From the NCBI GenBank assembly GCA_023150805.1, contig JAKLKF010000026.1, positions 1 to 64,000 of the forward strand: DNA of 64,000 nucleotides, read 5' to 3'. Below the pieces are notes generated by a model. The model did not search any database. It saw nothing but the letters and a program-made list of their open reading frames with translations, and was not told where the DNA came from. A program made the position numbers and the translations under genes. This document shows, piece by piece, positions 53,938 through 62,243 of this stretch (positions within the stretch are counted from its first letter, which is position 1; each line of letters starts with the position of its first letter). Source of the DNA: Myxococcota bacterium (GTDB lineage Bacteria; Myxococcota_A; UBA796; UBA2385).

Positions 53938-54049
53938 GGCGTAGAAACTGGCGAAGAAAATTGACCTGCTGCATGGCCATGGCCGCGGACTGGACGCCCG
54001 CCTGACTCATCACCGTGGTCAGGTGGTCGAGCTGGAACAGGCCTACCAT
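53930..54049 (-). CDS. 39-residue small protein (second gene of a low-GC operon)
   Basis: Too short for most gene finders. It starts at ATG 54049, 7 bp inside the stop of the 60-residue gene (ATGGTAG), and its stop overlaps the start of the 206-residue gene, so both ends are tightly coupled. It reads MVGLFQLDHLTTVMSQAG then QSAAMAMQQVNFLRQFLR, an amphipathic helix rich in Gln and Met. An alternative is one 100-residue protein split by a frameshift near 54045. Function unknown. Confidence 0.45.
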   Translation of the reverse strand: MVGLFQLDHLTTVMSQAGVQSAAMAMQQVNFLRQFLRHG

Positions 54050-54225
54050 TCCCGAGACCGGGTGGCGGCGGGGCAGGACACCTTCCCCATAGGGCTCGCC
54101 CCCATCTCCCCGCCTCTCGCATCGACGACGCCGAATGTCAGGGCTGGCGTCGTGATGGGGTACACCACCCCGGTGGGGGTCACTTCGTGAGTCCCCGTAG
54201 AACCGCCATTCAGGATGATCAGCAC
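54043..54225 (-). CDS. 60-residue small protein (first gene of a low-GC operon)
   Basis: GTG 54225 has GGAGG (54231-54235, minus strand) 5 nt upstream, an ideal ribosome binding site, which marks a true translation start. It reads MLIILNGGSTGTHEVTPTG and continues with Gly/Thr/Pro/Val-rich beta-like sequence, ending SREW at TAG 54043. No signal or membrane segment. No family recognised. Confidence 0.45.
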   Translation of the reverse strand: MLIILNGGSTGTHEVTPTGVVYPITTPALTFGVVDARGGEMGASPMGKVSCPAATRSREW

Positions 54226-54230
54226 TGGAA

Positions 54231-54235
54231 CCTCC
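54231..54235 (-). promoter_or_regulatory. Shine-Dalgarno site of the small-protein operon
   Basis: GGAGG 5 nt before GTG 54225 on the minus strand. It is the only strong site upstream of the four coupled genes and decides where the operon starts. Confidence 0.55.
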
Positions 54236-54247
54236 GAGTGTCCTGGT

Positions 54248-54279
54248 GAACCCTCTGAAGGCTGAACCCTCCGGAGGCT
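54248..54279. repeat. 16-bp imperfect tandem repeat upstream of the small-protein operon
   Basis: GAACCCTCTGAAGGCT (54248-54263) and GAACCCTCCGGAGGCT (54264-54279) differ at two positions. They lie just upstream of the site at 54231-54235 and could be a tandem operator. Confidence 0.5.
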
Positions 54280-54492
54280 GCAGGAGCATGCTGCATCGGT
54301 GTAGGACGCGTCAACTGCGTCCTCGCTTGACCTGCTCCAACGAAGTCCAGCCGATGCGCCAAGGTCCCGAGCGCCATGAACCGGCCCCGTGGCCCGATGG
54401 CCACGTGACTTCCTTCCCCGGCTGTGCAGCAAGCAGCTCCCCAGCGTTGTCATGTCTCCCACCTTCGTCACGCTTTGTCGTAGGGTGCGGCG

Positions 54493-55926
54493 ATGAAGCG
54501 CCTCCTCCCCTTCCTCCTCCTGCTCTCGCCGCTCGCCCTCGCCGGCCTGGGCTGCTCGGACTTCGACTACCAGGTCACCGGCATCGAGGCCCGGATGGTC
54601 GCCAGCCCCACGCTGGTCGACTTCGGCGCCCTGGCCGTGGGCGCCGAGGGCAGCGGCACGCTCGATCTCGTCGCCGCCGAGGGCAGCATCCGCGTGCTCG
54701 CCGTCGAGCTGAGCGGCCCGGACGCCGCGCTCTTCTCGGTGCAGGACAGCCTGCCCGAGGTCGACACGGAGTCCCCCGCCCAGCTCGCCGTGGGCTACCA
54801 CCCCGTCGCCGCCGGCTACCACTGGGCCGAGCTGATCCTTGTCACCGACGAGGCCGAGGAGCGCAGCACCCACACGGTCTCGCTGCGGGGGCAGGCGCTG
54901 CCGGGGATGCTGGAGCTGTCGCCCGCCATCCTGGACTTCGGCCCGGTCGCCGCCGGGGCCAGCCGGGACGAGTCCGTCACCCTGCGCAACCCGGGCGAGG
55001 TGGCGCTGCAGATCCAGGGCATCGAGCTGAGCGGCCTGCGGGCCGGCAGCTTCGAGGCGCTGGACCTGCCGCTGAGCCTTGCCGCGGGGGCCGAGGGCCA
55101 GCTCAGCCTGCGCTTCTCCGCGGCGGACACCGATCCCGAGTCGGTCACGGCCAGCCTCCAGGTCCTGGGCCTGTCCGAGCCGGCCGGCCTGCTGTTGCGG
55201 GCCAACGACTGCGAGACCGCCGACAGCGAGGTCTACGACCGCGACGCGGACGGTGTGTCCTGGTGCGCCGGGGACTGCGACGACGAGGACGACAGCGCGC
55301 GGCCCGGCGCCGCCGAGGTCTGCGATGGCCAGGACGACGACTGCGACGGGCTCACCGACGAGGGCACCTCCTGCTACGACAACGACGGCGACGGGCTGAG
55401 CGCCGACGAGGGGGACTGCAACGACGGCGACGCCCAGGTCTCCCCCCTTGCGACCGAGGTCCCGGCCAACGGCGTGGACGACGACTGCGACGGCGTGGTG
55501 GACGACGGCGCGGTGGACCTGGACGGAGACGGTGTGTCCACCTCGGGCGGAGACTGCGACGACGGCGACGCCAGCGTGCGACCCGGCGCGCCCGAGGCCT
55601 GCGACGGGGACGACGAGGACTGCGACGGGCTCGTCGACGAGGGCACCTCCTGCTCCGACAACGACGGCGACGGCAGCAGCGCCGACGAGGGGGACTGCGA
55701 CGACACCGACCCCGCCGTGTACGCGGGCGCCGCCGAGCGGGCCAACGGCGTCGACGACGACTGCGACGGGGCCGTGGACGAAGGCACGACCTGGCACGAC
55801 GACGACGGCGACGGCATCAGCGAGCGGGGAGGGGACTGCGACGACGCCGATCCGGCGGTGAACCCGGGCGCGGTCGAGAGCGCGGGTGACGGCATCGACA
55901 ACGACTGCGACGGGAGCGCCGAATGA
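54493..55926 (+). CDS. Lipoprotein with two HYDIN/ASPM-like Ig domains and MopE-type DCDG repeats
   Basis: 477 residues; signal ending SPLALAGLGC (lipobox). Two Ig-like domains of ASPM/SPD2/HYDIN type: about 34-135 (SPTLVDFGALAVGAEGSG) and about 140-235 (SPAILDFGPVAAGASRDE). From about 240 to the end are DCDG repeats such as AEVCDGQDDDCDGLTDEG and ANGVDDDCDGVVDDG, the MopE-type motif associated with metal (Ca or Cu) binding. The stop overlaps the next start by 4 bp, and the repeat type continues in that gene, so they form one secreted pair. Confidence 0.85.
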   Translation: MKRLLPFLLLLSPLALAGLGCSDFDYQVTGIEARMVASPTLVDFGALAVGAEGSGTLDLVAAEGSIRVLAVELSGPDAALFSVQDSLPEVDTESPAQLAVGYHPVAAGYHWAELILVTDEAEERSTHTVSLRGQALPGMLELSPAILDFGPVAAGASRDESVTLRNPGEVALQIQGIELSGLRAGSFEALDLPLSLAAGAEGQLSLRFSAADTDPESVTASLQVLGLSEPAGLLLRANDCETADSEVYDRDADGVSWCAGDCDDEDDSARPGAAEVCDGQDDDCDGLTDEGTSCYDNDGDGLSADEGDCNDGDAQVSPLATEVPANGVDDDCDGVVDDGAVDLDGDGVSTSGGDCDDGDASVRPGAPEACDGDDEDCDGLVDEGTSCSDNDGDGSSADEGDCDDTDPAVYAGAAERANGVDDDCDGAVDEGTTWHDDDGDGISERGGDCDDADPAVNPGAVESAGDGIDNDCDGSAE

Positions 55927-58706
55927 TCCCCACCTCTGGCCTGCTGCTGGCCGCCTCCCTGGCCGCCCCCGCCTCCGCCGGCGACGTGCTGCTGTATTAC
56001 AACAGCACCTACATCCGCGCCGTGGACGTGGTCGACCTGGTCGACGCCATCGAGGGCGTGGGCGGCTCGGTGGACAGCACGACCTCCAGCGCCTGGCGGA
56101 CCAGCTACAGCGGCTACAAGCTGGTCATCCTGCTGCTGCCCTCGGCCACCTTCAGCACCACCCAGGCCAGCGCGCTCACCAGCATGGTGGCCGACGGTGG
56201 GCGCCTGGTGGTGGCGGGCGACTGGGTGGACGGCCCCTCCGGCTTCTCGCTGGAGACCGGCCACGCGAACACGCTGCTGTCCCGGATGGGGGTCGGCGCC
56301 CGGATCGGCTCGACCGTCGTCGCCGGCGTCGGCTGCACCGCGACCGGCATGAGCTTCGGCAGCGACCAGCTGACGGAGGGCTGGACAGAAGCTTCGATCG
56401 CGGCCTCCAACACCGTCTCTGGCGGCACCCCCCTGCTGGCCCACGGCAGCTCCGTCGTGCTCGCCGTCGACCAGCCCTCCACGGTCGGCGACGAGCGCAC
56501 GCCCTACGACGTCGTGGTCTCGGGGGACGTGAACCTCTTCCTCAGCGACTGCGTGGGGACGACCGACGTCGGCGCGAACTGGACGATGTGGGAGAACCTG
56601 TACCTGGGCCTGTGCCAGGACGTGGACGGAGACGGGTACCGGGACGCCGACTGCGGGGGGGACGACTGTGACGACGCCGACGACACCGTCTTCCCGGGCG
56701 CGGCCGAGGTCTGCAACGACGTCGACGACGACTGCGACGGGAACGTGGACGAGGCGGCGGTCGACCGCGACACCTGGTACCGCGACGCGGACGGAGACTC
56801 CTACGGCAACCCCCTGAGCACGACCCTGGCCTGCGATCGGCCCTCCGGCTATGTCTCCAGCGACGACGACTGCAACGACGGGGACGACACCGTCCACCCC
56901 GGCGCCGACGAGCTGTGCAACGACGTCGACGACGACTGCGACGGCGGCGTGGACGAGGGGGCGATCGACCCCAACACCTGGTACGACGACGACGACGGCG
57001 ACAGCTACGGCGACCCCGCGGACTCCACCACCGCCTGCGACCGTCCCTCCGGCCACGTCTCCAACGACGACGACTGCGACGACGGCGCCCCCACCGTCCA
57101 CCCCGGCGCGACCGAGGTCTGCAACGACCTGGACGACGACTGCGACGGCGCCGTCGACGAGGGGGCGGCCGATCGCGGGACCTGGTACCGCGACGACGAC
57201 GGCGACAGCTACGGGGATCCCGCGGAGAGCACCCTCTCCTGCGACCTGCCCTCGGGCTACGTCTCCAACGACGACGACTGTGACGACGGCCGGTCCTCTG
57301 TCCACCCCGGCGCGACCGAGGTCTGCAACGACCTCGACGACGACTGCGACGGTTCGGTGGACGAGGGGGCCGTCAGCGACGGTACCTGGTACGCGGACAG
57401 CGACGGAGACGGCTACGGTGACGCGTCAGACACCTCCGCCTCCTGCGACCGGCCCGAGGGCTACGTCGACGACGACACCGACTGCGACGACCGGGACGAG
57501 GCGGTCTACCCCGGCGCCAGCGAGGTGCCCTACGACGGCATCGACCAGGACTGCGACGGCGACGACCTGACCGACGTGGACGGAGACGGCTTCGACTGTG
57601 CATGTGGGGCGGGCGGCACGGACTGCAACGACCGCGACGCCGAGAGCTGGCCGGGGGCCCCCGAGGACGCCGACGGGCGGGACGACGACTGCGACGACAC
57701 GGTGGACGAGGGCACGGACTGGTACGACGACGACGGCGACGGCTTCACCGAGGAGGCCGGCGACTGTGACGACGGCGCCGCCGGCGCCAGCCCGGCCGGC
57801 ACCGAGGAGTGCGACGGCCAGGACCAGGACTGCGACGGCGAGGTCGACGAGGGCACCGAGTGCAGCGACGACGACGGCGACGGCTTCACCGAGGAGGAGG
57901 GGGACTGCAACGACGCCGACGACGCGGTGGGCCCGGCCGAGAGCGAGGTGCCCGGCAACGGCGTGGACGACGACTGCGACGGCACGGTCGACGACGGGGC
58001 GGTCGACGACGACGGCGACGGCGTCAGCGAGACCGGCGGCGACTGCGACGACGACCAGGCCACCACCTGGCCGGGCGCCCCCGAGCTGCCTGACGGCCGG
58101 GACAACGACTGCGACGGCGACATCGACGAGGGCACGGTCGCCCACGACGACGACGGCGACGGCTGGTCCGAGGCCGCCGGGGACTGCCACGACGGCGACG
58201 CCGGCGTGAGCCCGGACGCCACCGAGGACCCCGACAACGGCGTCGACGACGACTGCGACGGCCAGGTCGACGAGGGGGGCGCGGGCTTCGACGACGACGG
58301 AGACGGGGTCACCGAGAACGGCGGCGACTGCGACGACGCCGACGACTCGGTCCACCCCGGCGGCGAGGAGGTCGCGGGCAACGGGGTGGACGACGACTGC
58401 GACGACCAGGTCGACGAGACGGCCGGCACGGACGAGGACGGCGACGGGTCCACCGTCGACGGCGGCGACTGCGACGACCAGGACGGCTGGGTGAACCCCG
58501 GCGCGCCCGAGTTCTGCGACGGCCTGGACAACGACTGCGACGGGGTCACCGACGAGGACTGCGACGAGGCCGAGCTGGAGTCCACCGACGACGAGGGCAA
58601 GGACGGCTGCGGCTGCGCCCAGGGCGGCGGCGGCGCCTCCTTCGGTCTGGTGGGGCTGCTCGGCCTGCTGGGCCTGGGCCGGCGGCGCACCGGGCCGGCC
58701 CGGTAG
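55923..58706 (+). CDS. Secreted MopE-repeat protein with GATase-like N-terminus and MYXO-CTERM-like tail
   Basis: 927 residues; signal MIPTSGLLLAASLAAPASAG. Residues about 20-225 form a Rossmann/GATase-like domain (LVILLLPSATFSTTQASALT, ADGGRLVVAGDWVDG). Residues about 230-880 are many DCDD/DCDG repeats (AEVCNDVDDDCDGNVDE and similar), acidic and probably Ca-binding. The end reads GKDGCGCAQGGGGASFG then a Leu/Gly helix and RRRTGPAR: a Cys/Gly-rich motif, membrane helix and basic tail, as in MYXO-CTERM proteins processed by a rhombosortase/myxosortase-like protease. The protein is likely surface-anchored or released. Confidence 0.88.
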   Translation: MIPTSGLLLAASLAAPASAGDVLLYYNSTYIRAVDVVDLVDAIEGVGGSVDSTTSSAWRTSYSGYKLVILLLPSATFSTTQASALTSMVADGGRLVVAGDWVDGPSGFSLETGHANTLLSRMGVGARIGSTVVAGVGCTATGMSFGSDQLTEGWTEASIAASNTVSGGTPLLAHGSSVVLAVDQPSTVGDERTPYDVVVSGDVNLFLSDCVGTTDVGANWTMWENLYLGLCQDVDGDGYRDADCGGDDCDDADDTVFPGAAEVCNDVDDDCDGNVDEAAVDRDTWYRDADGDSYGNPLSTTLACDRPSGYVSSDDDCNDGDDTVHPGADELCNDVDDDCDGGVDEGAIDPNTWYDDDDGDSYGDPADSTTACDRPSGHVSNDDDCDDGAPTVHPGATEVCNDLDDDCDGAVDEGAADRGTWYRDDDGDSYGDPAESTLSCDLPSGYVSNDDDCDDGRSSVHPGATEVCNDLDDDCDGSVDEGAVSDGTWYADSDGDGYGDASDTSASCDRPEGYVDDDTDCDDRDEAVYPGASEVPYDGIDQDCDGDDLTDVDGDGFDCACGAGGTDCNDRDAESWPGAPEDADGRDDDCDDTVDEGTDWYDDDGDGFTEEAGDCDDGAAGASPAGTEECDGQDQDCDGEVDEGTECSDDDGDGFTEEEGDCNDADDAVGPAESEVPGNGVDDDCDGTVDDGAVDDDGDGVSETGGDCDDDQATTWPGAPELPDGRDNDCDGDIDEGTVAHDDDGDGWSEAAGDCHDGDAGVSPDATEDPDNGVDDDCDGQVDEGGAGFDDDGDGVTENGGDCDDADDSVHPGGEEVAGNGVDDDCDDQVDETAGTDEDGDGSTVDGGDCDDQDGWVNPGAPEFCDGLDNDCDGVTDEDCDEAELESTDDEGKDGCGCAQGGGGASFGLVGLLGLLGLGRRRTGPAR
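56614..58570 (+). repeat. Tandem DCDG-type coding repeats
   Basis: Repeated units of about 30-40 codons, each containing Asp-Cys-Asp and a GACGACGACTGCGAC-like DNA core. The shorter array in the preceding gene spans about 55240-55920. The DNA similarity makes recombination and assembly collapse likely, so copy number is uncertain. Confidence 0.85.
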
Positions 58707-58733
58707 GGCGGGCGGGCGCCCCCGGCCGGTGGC

Positions 58734-59744
58734 TCAGAGCTGCTTGGGCACCGCGCGGACCTGGAGCATGTCGATGTTGGCCTCGACGAAGCCCTGGCTC
58801 TCGAGCTGGACCTCGATGCCCGGCGACCAGCGCAGGTGCAGCTCCTCGTCCTGCTCGGCCATCTTCTGGAAGGTGGTCTCGGTCAACAGCTGCGGCAGGC
58901 TCTCCTTGTCGCCGTCGGGCGGCGCCAGGGTGCCCAGCATGGTCTCGCTGTAGGCCGGCACGATGCCCTGCAGGGGCACCTCGGCCGTCTCCAGCACCTT
59001 GCCGTTCTTGTCCTTGATGGTCGCCAGCAGGATCACGTCCGTCATGTCGAACTTGCTCTTGTTGGCGAGCATGAGCTGGAAAACGGTGATGTTGTCGCGC
59101 CGCTGGTCGGGGAGCTGCATCCAGCTCGCGTTGTTGACGAAGACGTAGCGGTCGGAGTTGTAGATGGGGTCGTAGTCCTCCCGCGTCTCCTTGTCGGCGA
59201 AGAAGTAGGCGGGCACGACGTCGTCGACCTTGACCCAGCCCTTCTGGCCGCCGTGGTCGATCTGGTAGAAGCTGCCCCGCTTGGCGATGAGCTGGACCTT
59301 GGTGTCCTTGGGCACGCTGCCGGCGGCGCTGGCGCCATCCTCGGGGCCCGAGCGCATCGTGGCCGGGTCGGCGGTGATGAGCATCTCGGTCAGGGCCAGG
59401 CCGCCCTCGCCCAGCAGCTCCAGGTTCTGGGCGTCGGGGACCTTGCTGGCGAAGTGCACGAAGCCGTAGCCGGCGGCCGCCAGCAGCACGACCAGCACGC
59501 CGATGATGATCGGCGTCCGGTTCGGGCGGTGGCCCACGTCGTCGTCGTGGTCGTGGCTGCCGCCCGTGTGCTTGAGCACACCCTTGAGCTCGGGCAGCTC
59601 GGCGGCGTAGAGCCAGTCGGTGGCCCCCGGGGGCTGCACCATGTCGCCCGGGCCGAGCTTGCCGGCCTCGGCCAGCTTCTTGAGCTCGCCCAGGTCGGCG
59701 ACCGAGAACTGCCGGTCTCCTTGGGTCACCAGCCATCGAGACAT
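58734..59744 (-). CDS. Membrane protein with GYF_2-like and SH3-like domains
   Basis: 336 residues from ATG 59744 (MSRWLVTQGDRQFSV). Residues about 3-55 resemble GYF_2: FSVADLGELKKLAEAGKLGP, GDMVQPPGATDWLYA. A His/Asp stretch (HDHDDD) precedes one membrane helix (about 80-102). Residues about 140-185 read like a bacterial SH3 domain (KDTKVQLIAKRGSFYQIDHG, QKGWVKVDDV), followed by an Ig-like region (TVFQLMLANKSKFDMTDVIL). This is a cytoplasmic domain joined to an extracytoplasmic sensor or structural part. It converges with the MopE gene (27 bp). Confidence 0.75.
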   Translation of the reverse strand: MSRWLVTQGDRQFSVADLGELKKLAEAGKLGPGDMVQPPGATDWLYAAELPELKGVLKHTGGSHDHDDDVGHRPNRTPIIIGVLVVLLAAAGYGFVHFASKVPDAQNLELLGEGGLALTEMLITADPATMRSGPEDGASAAGSVPKDTKVQLIAKRGSFYQIDHGGQKGWVKVDDVVPAYFFADKETREDYDPIYNSDRYVFVNNASWMQLPDQRRDNITVFQLMLANKSKFDMTDVILLATIKDKNGKVLETAEVPLQGIVPAYSETMLGTLAPPDGDKESLPQLLTETTFQKMAEQDEELHLRWSPGIEVQLESQGFVEANIDMLQVRAVPKQL

Positions 59745-59886
59745 GCGGGTACTCCGGGGCCCCGGGGAGGGGCTCGGGGGGAGCGGCCTGCGTCCGCTCG
59801 GGCGATCCGGTCGGCCGGAGGGCCGACCCCGAGCGAACCGGGCGCAGGTAGGTTGACGGCTCGTGCATACCGTGGGCCTCGTAGCG

Positions 59887-59926
59887 GGGTCAAGAACGGG
59901 ACTGCCCCCCCGCCCTGCTTTGACCC
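59887..59926. promoter_or_regulatory. Inverted repeat in a divergent intergenic region
   Basis: GGGTCAA (59887-59893) and TTGACCC (59920-59926) with 26 nt between, inside the 264-bp gap between 59744 and 60009. A possible operator for one or both genes; no promoter is certain. Confidence 0.25.
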
Positions 59927-60008
59927 ATGCTTTGCAGCGCGGGATGCGCGGGACCTCCGCTCCGCCCGCTGGACCGCGACCCAGACCGGAGATAGGCCCG
60001 GCCTGCCC

Positions 60009-60446
60009 ATGCCGTTCACACCCCTCCGCCTGCTCATCCTGATCGACGACGCCCGTGGCTACTGCGGGAAGGTCGTTCCACGCATGAAGGAGCTGCTGGA
60101 GCACCGCGCCTTCCTGGTCGACGTGCACCGCATCCAGGACGGGCCGGTGGACATCGCGCCCTACCGGGGCCTGGTGATCGGGACCCCCGTCTTCGGCCTG
60201 GGCATCAAGGGCGTCGGCCCGACGCCCGCGCTGACCACCTTCCTCCAGGGCCTCTCGGACCTGGACGAGAAGAAGGTGGCGCTGTTCTGCGTGTACCCGG
60301 TGCGGCCGGGCACCACCTTCGACCGGCTCAAGGGCCTGGTGTTGGAGCAGGGAGCCGAGTTCGTGGCCGCCCACGGCTACCACCTGCTGCGCCCCCACGT
60401 GGACGAGCACATCATCCCGGCCGAGTGCATGGTGCGGATCCGCTGA
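60009..60446 (+). CDS. Flavodoxin-like protein
   Basis: 145 residues. PLRLLILIDDARGYCGKVV occupies the phosphate-loop position, though without the usual T/S-x-T-G-N-T; YRGLVIGTPVFGLGIKGVGP is the second flavin-contact loop; EKKVALFCVYPVRPG follows, as in long flavodoxin-like/NADPH-dependent reductases. It could bind FMN and shuttle electrons, or have lost the cofactor. GGAGATAGG lies upstream of ATG 60009. Its last 35 bp overlap the end of the convergent amidohydrolase. Confidence 0.72.
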   Translation: MPFTPLRLLILIDDARGYCGKVVPRMKELLEHRAFLVDVHRIQDGPVDIAPYRGLVIGTPVFGLGIKGVGPTPALTTFLQGLSDLDEKKVALFCVYPVRPGTTFDRLKGLVLEQGAEFVAAHGYHLLRPHVDEHIIPAECMVRIR

Positions 60447-61203
60447 GCGGCCCCAGGGCGCGGGCCACGCGGGCTGCCACGGCCCGGGCCGCCGCCGGCC
60501 GCGTGATCAGCGCCTGGTTGAGCTCCAGCTCCAGGTAGGGCAGGCCGTGGGCCCGCCCGTGGCGCTGGGGCGCGTAGATCAGGCCCGCCTTGCCGGAGTA
60601 CGGCGCGTTGCGCGCGGTGACGAAGCCCTCGGCCTCCAGCCGCCGCGCCGCCTCCTCCGCCAGCTCGTCGTGCTCGTCGAAGAGCACGCCCACCTCCATC
60701 GGGCGGGTCAGCCCCTCCCACACCGGCGTGAAGCTGTGCAGGCTGAGCACCACGGGCCGCTGCCCGGCGGTGGTGGCCTGGGCCAACAGGCGGTCGACCT
60801 CGGCGTGGTAGGGCCCGTGCAGGCACCGCAGGCGCCGGTCCAGCTCCCCCGGGTCCAGGCCGCGGTTGAAGGAGAGGGGCTGGCCCTCGACCTGCACCCG
60901 GACCAGGTCGGGGTGCTCGGGCTCCCGGTTGGCGTCGACCACCAGCCGGCTGAAGCGGGCCAGCACGGCGGGCGCGCCCCAGCGCCGCGCCAGGGTCCGC
61001 ACCACGGCGCGGGCCCCCAGGTCGTGCCCCCAGTGGGTCGCCAGCCAGCGGCGGTCGTCCGCGTCGGCGCGCAGCGGGGCCGGGACCCTGCGGCTGGCGT
61101 GCTCGCAGGTCAGCAGCCAGGGGCCGGCAGGGACGGGGTCGTCCCCGCGGTCGGCGGACGGCAGGAGGGTCTCGAAGGCGCGGGCGGGAGCAGGCTGCGG
61201 CAT
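60412..61203 (-). CDS. N-formylglutamate amidohydrolase family protein
   Basis: 263 residues. LLTCEHASRRVPAPLR is the family opening (CEHAS). Further motifs are HWGHDLGA, RFSRLVVDANREPEHPDLV, VLSLHSFTPVWEG and YAPQRHGRAHGLPYLELELNQ. These supply the His/Glu zinc ligands and Arg expected in the family. It would hydrolyse N-formyl-L-glutamate to formate and glutamate (end of a histidine-degradation branch), but many members are unassigned. No hut genes are present. The 3' end overlaps the flavodoxin-like gene. Confidence 0.9.
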   Translation of the reverse strand: MPQPAPARAFETLLPSADRGDDPVPAGPWLLTCEHASRRVPAPLRADADDRRWLATHWGHDLGARAVVRTLARRWGAPAVLARFSRLVVDANREPEHPDLVRVQVEGQPLSFNRGLDPGELDRRLRCLHGPYHAEVDRLLAQATTAGQRPVVLSLHSFTPVWEGLTRPMEVGVLFDEHDELAEEAARRLEAEGFVTARNAPYSGKAGLIYAPQRHGRAHGLPYLELELNQALITRPAAARAVAARVARALGPLSGSAPCTRPG

Positions 61204-61287
61204 GTCGGCGGAGGCGGGGGAGGGACGGGACGGGGCCGGCGGTGCTATCAGCCTGGGAGGGTGCTCCGGAAGGGGGCGCCCCCCCGC

Positions 61288-61292
61288 GGAGG
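61288..61292 (+). promoter_or_regulatory. Shine-Dalgarno site that decides ATG 61299
   Basis: GGAGG lies 6 nt before ATG 61299 and selects the start that begins the signal peptide over an in-frame upstream codon at 61242. Confidence 0.6.
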
Positions 61293-61298
61293 ATCCGG

Positions 61299-62243
61299 AT
61301 GACTGGATGGCTGCCCGTCCTGCTGCTCGCCGCCTGCACCACCACCCCGCCCGACGCCGAGTGGGGCCAGGCCCGGGACCGCCTGTCCCAGGCCCTGGCC
61401 AGCGGGGACCCGGGCCAGGTCTCCGAGGCGGCCCGCGCCGCCTCCGCCTTCGAGGGCAAGGACCCCGCGTTGGACCGCCTGCTGGGTGACGCCCTGGCCA
61501 ACCACCTGCTGCGCGCCGCCGACGGCGCCGCCCTGCTCAAGGCCAACCCCGCGCCCCAGGACCCCGCATGGGTCTCCGCCGCCACCGACGCCGCCCTGCG
61601 CGCCAACGATCGCGCCTGGCTGGGGGAGCTGCTGGCCGCCCAGGGGCACGAGCTGAACCTGCAGCACTCGGTGGTGGAGCAGGTCCAGCGGCTCGCCGCG
61701 CGCGAGCGCGACGTGGGGCACGCCATGCTGATCCAGGCGGTGCGCGACTGCACCCTGGTCGACGGTCGCCCCATGCTCGGCCGGCGGCAGGTCGACCTGC
61801 CGGTGCCCGCCACGCTGGAGCGCGCGCTCACCCTGCTGGGCGCCACCAACGTCGTGGTCAGCCGGACCCAGCTCGTCTACAGCCCCCGCACCAACCACGA
61901 GCGGGCCTGGAAGTGCGACACGGGCTGGCTGCAGTTCGGCGGTCACCAGGGCATCCCCGACCCGCTGCCCCCCAAGGGCGTGCTGGTCGCGGCCACCGAC
62001 GGCGTCACCACCGGCTACGTCGAGCTGGACCTGAAGCCCCAGGGGCCCTGGGCCACCGTCTCCGACGACCCGGACCTGGTCGCGCGCTGGCTCCAGGCGG
62101 CCGCGCTGCTGGAAGAACTGGACGGGGACCCGCAGGCCGAGGCCAAGGTCCTCCAGCGCTACGGCGCCGGACTGGCCCTGCCCGCCGGGTGGGAGCGGGT
62201 CTCGCCCCCCCTGGTCAGCGACCGTGCGCCGGGTGCCGAGTGA
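61299..62243 (+). CDS. Lipoprotein of unknown function
   Basis: 314 residues; MTGWLPVLLLAAC is the signal with lipobox. The first half (about 20-150) is helical with Ala/Asp-rich repeats that could be TPR- or ankyrin-like (ASAFEGKDPALDRLLGDALA, PAWVSAATDAALRANDRAWL). The second half has a beta domain with one Cys pair (VRDCTLVDG, AWKCDTGW). The stop overlaps the next gene (GTGA), so it is cotranslated with the alpha/beta hydrolase. Confidence 0.65.
   Translation: MTGWLPVLLLAACTTTPPDAEWGQARDRLSQALASGDPGQVSEAARAASAFEGKDPALDRLLGDALANHLLRAADGAALLKANPAPQDPAWVSAATDAALRANDRAWLGELLAAQGHELNLQHSVVEQVQRLAARERDVGHAMLIQAVRDCTLVDGRPMLGRRQVDLPVPATLERALTLLGATNVVVSRTQLVYSPRTNHERAWKCDTGWLQFGGHQGIPDPLPPKGVLVAATDGVTTGYVELDLKPQGPWATVSDDPDLVARWLQAAALLEELDGDPQAEAKVLQRYGAGLALPAGWERVSPPLVSDRAPGAE

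Noticed and set aside
55374-57305. Minus-strand frame with Val/Asp-type repeats opposite the MopE genes
   Set aside because: The repetition is a mirror of DCDG codons; the plus-strand proteins have signals, domains and a sorting tail.
56614-58570. Possible CRISPR array because of regular repeats
   Set aside because: The repeats are imperfect, in-frame and coding; spacers are not unique sequences.
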